A DNA stretch of 64,000 bases from Patiria miniata (lineage: Eukaryota > Echinodermata > Asteroidea > Valvatida > Asterinidae), in assembly GCF_015706575.1 (NCBI RefSeq), contig NW_024037059.1:14111730-14175729 (forward strand), written 5' to 3'. Positions 1 through 7,900 of this stretch are shown one piece after another. Both the position numbers and the translations under genes were made by a program. Under the pieces are notes generated by a model that did not search any database, had not been told where the DNA came from, and saw only the letters and a list, made by a program, of their open reading frames with translations. Positions within the stretch are counted from its first letter, which is position 1, and each line of letters starts with the position of its first letter.

Positions 1-479
1 TTTAACTTCATGTTGCAAATTCCTTATGTCTGACATTTTTCATGTAAGGGAAGGAAGTTTGTTTATCGTAGGATGACTCATTGTTTGTGATAGATGGATA
101 AGGTCTTGTGGCCACGCTTGTTCCTGTGCCCAGTTTGTTGCTTTTATTCATAGAGCAACATGGCTTATTTGTCAGTTTTTTTGTGAATAGTTTGGATATG
201 ATAAATGAACTTATATGTATTACAGATTCTTATCCAAACAAAGCAGGGATAATTAACCATCCAAAACTGTAGTCAGTGCCTGACCTACACATGCTTTTTT
301 CATTTGTCAAGTTTCAGTACGTGGGTCCTCTGAAGCACAACATTCTGTGGTAATGGTTAGCATATTTCACAGGTTAGCAAGGACATTTGGCGTGTGCTTA
401 TAAATGTGTTCATCTTGTAACTGAGTACTTTCTGTGCGAGCACTGCTAGCACAGACCGGTGATGGTAAGCACAGAGTCC
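1..479. other. No gene seen; presumed intron or upstream flank
   Basis: AT-rich sequence without convincing exons or repeats. It probably lies in an intron of the MTUS-like gene. Confidence 0.4.
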
Positions 480-1014
480 TTAAAGGGAATATACAACATT
501 TGCAAACATCGAAAAATAAAACTATCAAGTTTTTACGAAATACCTTACTTGGATGTTGGTAAATGACAGTCAAAAGCATCCTGTAAAATTATGGCTCCTT
601 GTGTGAAGTCATTTTCAAGAAATTGGCATTTTCGTATACATTTCCAACAGTGGTCGGCCGATCACCGTTGGAAAAACCTAACTATTTTTCAACTTCTGCT
701 TCAAATTTACCATTTTTTCAGTCCATTTTGTTTGCTATTGGTAACATGTTCATGAACGGGTGCAGGCCAGCTACACTGATTCCCTTACCTTACAATTTTC
801 CGGCATCTATAAATTGATCCATTTTATCCTTAGTGGAGTCGGGGAACCAGACTACTTGGACATTTTCGTTTTTCTTGGTTTTTCCAGCATTTTCGAACAC
901 AAAACTTCAAACATGTCAGTGTAACAATATTTGATCCGTTATACTAACCCCTCAAGTACATGTAGTTCATTTCTTAAAATTACAGCAAAAGCCAATGATG
1001 TACATTCCCTTTAA
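480..1014 (+). mobile_element. TTAA-1 MITE, copy 1
   Basis: It starts TTAA-AGGGAATATACAACATTTGC and ends in the inverted form before CCCTTTAA, so it carries terminal inverted repeats of about 20 bp between TTAA target duplications. Central GGTCGGCCGATCACCG is a decayed version of the palindrome seen in copies 3 and 4. TTAA target choice is typical of piggyBac-type transposases (inference). Confidence 0.8.
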
Positions 1015-1100
1015 CATAGCTTTGTGAAATTGGGCTTCGTTATCTTTCTCTGTCCTCGTTCCTCTTTCAATCCCTCTTGCCAACCCATCTTCCCCTCACA

Positions 1101-1246
1101 GACCGTCCAGTCTGGGCCGTGTTTTCTTTTGATTACCTTGTCGTTCCCAAGAGGAGGACCGGCAAGTTGACTGAGTACACATCGCAGTGTTTTCACAAAT
1201 CAACGTCCCGGCTCAGTTCCCCGTCGCTTATTTGACTTGACAGCTC
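1101..1246 (+). CDS. Candidate upstream exon with very strong acceptor
   Basis: A pyrimidine-rich tract of about 50 bases ends at cccctcacag (1100). In the frame entered with one base supplied, the reading is open for about 43 codons (RPVWAVFSFDYLVVPKRR ... STSRLSSPSLI) to a TGA at about 1246. The basic, Ser-rich peptide would fit the linker N-terminal to the MTUS coil. No donor in the right phase for the exon at 1727 is convincing, so it could be an alternative terminal exon or chance. Confidence 0.25.
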
Positions 1247-1726
1247 TCACTTCTGAACTTTTATCCAATGTGTGTTTTTCTGATCAGCGGAGAAATGGCA
1301 TAGTGTGTGGGTGTGCGGTCTGGGTTGTTGTTTGTGTAAATGTAACATGAGTGCGGTCAAGTTGAGGTTTGTTCAAGAACCCTGGGAAAAAAACATTTTA
1401 CATTGCAAAAACATTTTTCCTCCTAATATAAACTGATGAGTGCCATAACTGAATTTTGAATTAACGGTTTTCATTTGAAATGAAATAAACAAATATAAAC
1501 AATAAATATAGATTAAGCACACATATCTACCAAATTTGTCGATATTGTGTACGGTTATTATTACCCCTGCTCAACATTATTACCCCTGCTCAATCTCCCG
1601 GGGCATAAATACAGCTTAGGTATATTTATATCATTGCTGAATAAAAATAATAGCAACATGTCTTTTCAGGTTATTTTAAATACGCTAATTTTAACTCAAT
1701 GTTCAATCGTTTTGCTTTCCGTCCAG

Positions 1727-1944
1727 AAGCTGATACCACCAAGTCAGCAAAGGGTCGTTCCAGCCCGTCACCGGCCCCCTCCATAGACCCTGAGATTCTA
1801 GCCAAAGCCCAGGCCGACGTCAAACGACTAGAGGCGCTCTGCGAGTCCAGAACCAAAGAACTGAATCTGATCAAGCTGAATCTCAGAGCTGGGCTGCAGG
1901 GATTTGATGCAATGAGCATATTAGTGCAATACCTCACACACAAG
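1727..1944 (+). CDS. MTUS1: MTUS-like exon a (start of C-terminal coiled coil)
   Basis: A likely branch point (ctaattttaactca) and a pyrimidine tract lead to CAG ending at 1726. The donor is AAG|gtgagc after 1944. The exon enters with one base of a codon already supplied and leaves in phase 0. It encodes a Ser/Pro linker (SSPSPAPSIDPEI) and the conserved opening heptads with GFDAMSILVQYL. If the ATG at 1699 is used instead, the exon would extend upstream and could represent a short isoform start, as ATIP1 does in vertebrates. Confidence 0.8.
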
Positions 1945-4900
1945 GTGAGCGGCTATGAGCCTTTAAAGAGAAGATTATAGGGTGCACTGAACTAATTCAA
2001 GCGAGAATTTCTACGCCAGCTGATTAGCATAAAAAGTGCCCCCACAATTTCTTTTGAAAACGGAGACCATTTGGCTTTAAAAACGGTGGAATTGTTTAAA
2101 TATACCCAAGGATCAACTCCTTGGTTTTGGGGCTTCCATCTGAGGGCAGGCTTGATAAAATCACGGATGAAAAAATGGGTCCTATTTGCCTGTGAAAGTG
2201 GAAGGGTGCCACTCTTCAAATGGCTACATTCAGGCTTGGGAACTATCACTTTTCGGGAGGTGATTTTATTTGGGTGTGAATATTTAAAAATGTAATTGGC
2301 TAATGTACGTAAAATTGAAAAGAAATGAAAAGATGAAAGACAAGACAATAAGTTAATTTTTGTTTCAGAAACCCCAGTGACGTTGGCTTGCATGTTACTT
2401 GACCCTGAACTTTGTTGATTTTACTCTGTTTTCAATGGGGCTTGAATTAGTACAGTGGACCCTTATTTAGATACAACATTTGCAAACATCAAAAAACCAA
2501 ATGGTCATATTATCACCAAATACCTTGCTGGAATGTTAGGGAATGACAGTCTAAAGCAGCCTGTAAAGTTGTGGCTCCTGGTGTGCTGACACTTTCAAGA
2601 AAAACTGTAATTTTCCAACGTTTGTCGGCTGACCAGTGCTGGAGAAAACTGGCTTTTTTCAAAAAGAGCTCCTAAGTTTTCATATTTAGTTCGTTTGCAT
2701 TTTCTTTGCAATTGATAACACTCCTGTGAAGAAGTACATGCCTGCTAGACTGATTTTCTGATCTAACAATTTCCCAAAGTCTATAAATTGCTCCATTTCA
2801 TATTAAGTGGGGTCAGGGAACCAGACTACAAGAAAAATGATTGGTTTTCTTGGTTTTTCCAGCATCTACGCACCCAAAATGTGAAAAGCGTCAGTGTAAC
2901 AATTTTTCCTGTAACATTGTAATCCTCCAAATCCATTTATTTCTGAAAGTTGCAGCAAAAGCAGATGTTGTACATTCCCTTTAACCTCCCTGATTCTCCC
3001 CAAATCCACCAGGACGTTTGAGAGAGTTTTGCAGCATTTGGAAAGTAACAGCCTAATGACTAGTACCATAATGGGCTGGATGCTTCTTGAAAGCTGAAGG
3101 ACAAATGTAAGGAATGTGCCATTGGGTACTTTCCTGCATAGTGGTGAATCTTTGGAGGAGGATTGAGGAGGGATCCTAAAAAAAACCTAAGAGTAAACAT
3201 AAATAACATTCTATAGGTCTGGTGTTGCCACAAGGTACAAGGGGGAGGTGGGTTACTTTTCTGGATTGCCCAAAGGGCATATGTGCAATCGCTGTGTCAT
3301 ATGAACAAACCATTAAAGGGAAGATACAACATTTGCAAACATCAAAAAACGAAATGGTAAAATTATCACGAAATACCTTACTGGATTGTTAGGGAATGAC
3401 AGTCTAAAGCATCATGTAAAGTTGTGGCTCCTGGTGTGCTGACATTTTCAAGAAAAATTCTATTTTTCCAACGCTGGTCGGCCGACCAGCGTTGGAAAAA
3501 TAGACTTTTTTTGCAAAGCGTGCTCCTAATGTTCATATGTAGTTCATCTGTATTTTCTTTGCAATTGATTACACACCTGTGAAGACTACAGACCTGCTAC
3601 ACTGATTCTCTGAACTTACAATTCCCCAAAGTCTATAAATTGCTCCGTTTAATCTTGAGTGGGGTCAGGGAACCAGACTACAAGAATATGATTGGTTTTC
3701 TTGTTTTTTCCAGCATCTACGAACCCAAAACGTGAAACAAGTCAGTGTAACAACATTTGCTATAACATACTAATCTCCAAATCCATTAATTTATGAAAAC
3801 TGCAGCAAAAGCAAATGTTGTACATTCCCTTTAAAGTGATAAGTAAATGTACAATACCTTTAATGAGTTTTAAGAAGCGGAGTAATACATGTGTGGAAAT
3901 GTTTCAGTGGGATATGTTTGACGTTGTCTTGACATTGAACTGAATTGTTATTTAGGAATATTAAAGCAACTGTTAACATGTCATGCATATGAAAGTGTTT
4001 TTGTTGAATGTGCATTCTTTCATTTTGTGTTTGTATCTTTGGTGATTCAGTTGGATGCCTTTGACAACCCACACCTCAAGTCCAGAATACAGGAACTTCA
4101 GCGGCAACTTGAAGAAGCCAAGACCATCACAGGTGAATTTCCAGGTTCATTGAAGTGTAATGTCTGTCTAACTTAAAGAATTCCAACACTTTCTGTTAAA
4201 CTAGTTAAATTAGTTGAGGTCTGTAAATGGTAACCTTTCATAATGTTTGAAGTACTGTACGCTTCATTGATGGGGACCTGAAGCATTAACCTGCTTAAAA
4301 ATGCCAACTTCTAACGAATCAACCACCATATAGTATACAAATATTGAGTGGCTCAGCGTGGCAAGGTAAAATCTGGACTTTTCCATTTCACGAGGCGAAG
4401 CCGAGTGAACTGGAAAAGTCCAGATTTTACCGAGCGATAATATTCCTCACATTTCACAATTTAAAGCCACTCAATATTTGTTTTATATAACTGACAAATA
4501 GATCCTTGTCATTTGATATATTTGAGCTTTTATTTCAATACAAAACTGGAGGAAAATGTATTTCTCTCTTCCAAACCACCCCTTCACGAAAGTGTTTGAA
4601 CCCAACGCTGTAGCGCTGGCTCTTTGGAACAATACGCGCTACGCGCAATGCTGAACGCGCACATCAGCATGCATTTGCACACAAATGCCGCATAATGGAA
4701 CAAGAATGATCCTAACTGTTCAATAGTATTTCCCATTCCCCATCGGCGGATAGTACTTTATGAGCCGCGGCGTGAATGGGAGCAATAACGAATGTCACGT
4801 GATATGAGTTCCACCAATCAAATGACAAGGATCTGTATGTCGGTTACATAGCAGGGGACGATACTCATCACTTTTATGGAATTGTTGGGTTGTTGCAGTG

Positions 4901-7900
4901 ATCTTTACTTTTTTTATGTTAAACTTTGCCATTCACGGTTGTAAATAACTGATGTTCAGGTCTCAAATAAAAATATATTAACTCCTAGTTAAAAATGATC
5001 AACATTATCGTTTTGTTTTTGTGATCAGGTCAAAAAGAGGAAGAGTTGGGCTGCATCCAACATGAGCTAGTGGACACGAGGCGAAGTAATGAAGAGCAAG
5101 TAGCTAAGCTACAGACTGATCACCTTGAGCAACTCCGACAGCAAGATGAAAGATTACAGGAACAGTACACTGAACAACTCCTCAGCAGTACGTATACCCA
5201 TCAAACCTGGTCGCAATTTTATTAACCCGTACGTGCCGGGATTATTTGACATTGGCCGGTCAAAGGTGCGGGATTGTTTTTCACGAAGTTCGATGCTAGA
5301 CGGGTTCAGGCTGTCATCTGCGGGTAGCACACCCTGATATTTCCGGCCTCGCTGGCTGTGAGCGGGTCACTGACAGATATTTCCAGCCTCGCTCATTGCG
5401 TGTTTATCCGTCACCTGTTCCAAGTACTGCAAACCTTTGCATGTATACACGCCATCTGATGTAAACAGAATAACCATCAGCAAACTGAATTTTTTTTTTT
5501 TTTTCTTTGGCCGGAGGTGCCCTGCTTAAGTCAGAGAATACTTCATAAAATTGACTTAGAAGCTTTGAAAAATATCATGGCTAAGACCTGCATGTGATTG
5601 ATACTGTGATGTTCCACTTATGAAATCCGTTTTCTAGGATTTGATAACTTTTGGAAGGAAGTTTGATTACTGTAACACAGCTTATCATCATTCAGTCGTT
5701 CTGTTTGTTCCTCTAATTTCAGCACAAAGTGAGCACAAGCAAGCAATCAACTCACTGACAGAGGAACACCTAACTCAGGTAGGTTTTTTTCCCAGTATTT
5801 CCCACAAACTGCTAACTCAGTTGAAAATTTGTGTTCCAACAGTTATAAACAATAAATGGGGCTGTAAACTTGGCGTGAAAGCGTATGCAAAAACGTGTAT
5901 GCGTGACATCAAGGCAAGTTTTGGCAAGTTGAGCACATTTCAAATTCGCAACGTTCACCAGACATATCAATTGAACTTGTAAACTGCTTATTATCTTTGC
6001 TATTGTAGGAGGTGAAATTTCAGGTCGTTTTCAGACTATTTTACCATATTTGTCCAGTAAAAACAGATGTGTTCAGTTGAAGTTTGTACTGTTAGTGTAT
6101 TGAATTTGACGCTCTGCATGCGACGGCTCAAACTTGTGCTACCAGTAGTTCAGTTTGTCTGAGCAGTTTTTTGTATTTGATATCACTGTCTTGTCTTCAG
6201 AGTTTTATAATCGAGTCAATCACAAGTCGATCGTACAATTCACAAGTCAATTCACAAGTCAGGTCAGAGGTAACCAGAGATGAATAATGACAAAGGAATG
6301 CCTTTGTCACAGGTCATTTAAATAGCTTTTGACTTGAATAGGGACTGGATGACTTGTGATTGACTTGTGATTGACTTGTGACTGACTTGTGATTGACTTG
6401 TGATTGACTTGTGATTGACTTGTGATTGACATGTGATTGACTTGTGATTGACTTGTGATTGACTTGTGATTGACTTGTGATTGACTTGTGATTGACATGT
6501 GATTGACTTGTGATGGACTTGTGATTGACATGTGATTGACTTGTGATTGACTTGTGATTGATTTGTGATTGACTTGTGATTGAGTGGTGATTGACTTGTG
6601 ATTGACTTGTGATTGACTTGTGATTGACTTGTGATTGACTTGTGATTGATTTGTGATTGACTTGTGATTGAGTGGTGATTGACTTGTGATTGACTTGTGA
6701 TTGATTTGTGATTGACTTGTGATTGACTTGTGATTGACGTGTGATTGACATGTGATTGACATGTGATTGACTTCTGATTGACTTCTGATTGACTCAATTT
6801 ACAAATCTGCTTGTTTTTCAACACAATTTTCTTGCTTTAGATCTCAGCGTTGACATTCTCCCATCACCAAGCCGTTCAGGAGATGGAGGAGCATCACATA
6901 GTGGAAGTCTCTAAGATTCAACAGCAACATCAAGAACACATCGAGGAGTTGAACAGACAGATGGAGACCGACAAGAAACAACTCATTGATGAGGCGCAAG
7001 TCAAGCAACAAGAACTCCACGTCAGTTGGCTTCTATTTCTTGTTTAACCGCTTCATTCCAATAACATCACATTTCTGTATTGGAAATGAATGAAACTGCG
7101 GCATACACAATGAAATACACAATTATTCAGTGTTGCTGCATTGCTCATCCATTGAAAATTCCCTACATCAAAAAGTTCATCTTGCCATAATTTGGAGAGA
7201 TTTTAACTTCAATAGGCTTCGTCACCGACATGCTGTTGGGTCTGTGTTTATTATTCTACAAATAAATTCTAGAGCTGCTACAATTATCATTCAATTTCTG
7301 TAATATATATCCTATTCATGGACATTGTTTAATATTATTATTTCAGGATGAGGTTTATAAGTGGACATTCCAGTGTGAGAATCACAAGGAGCGAGTCATG
7401 CGATTAGAGGAAGCATTGCAGAAAGATTCTGATTCCAAAGTCCAGGTCAGTACATGAATATACCCAGGATGCTTTCCTCGTATGACTTCTGGCCTTATTC
7501 AGATTAGCTTTTACCCTTCACCGTTTTATTTTTAAAAACACTGTATACTTAGTGTCATCATCTGATATTCGCTCCGTTCACAAGTACCCCCTCACCGGCA
7601 AAGAAAGTACAGTTGGGGGTGACTGACCGACGCCATCTTGCCCAACTACAATTCATTTGCCGCGAAGCGAGGCCGAACGTACCACTGCGTGTACAGAGTA
7701 CAAATCCCCTGGTGTACGTGCGTCACACACAAAGCGTCAACCAGCGAAATGTCCTGCCCATGGGACGTTGTTTCTAGGTAAAAGGCCGTCCTCTTTCGTC
7801 GGCGCACGAAGCCCATAGCAGAGGATACCACAGCCAAACTATTCATAAGAGAGGCAAAACCCAATAGTGAGTTTACATCACCACTGCGCAAATTCCATCT

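Noticed and set aside
6307..6824. Three long overlapping minus-strand frames of QSQVNHKSITS-like repeats
   Set aside because: They are the 11-bp minisatellite read in three frames; a repeat unit not divisible by 3 and free of stops keeps all frames open.
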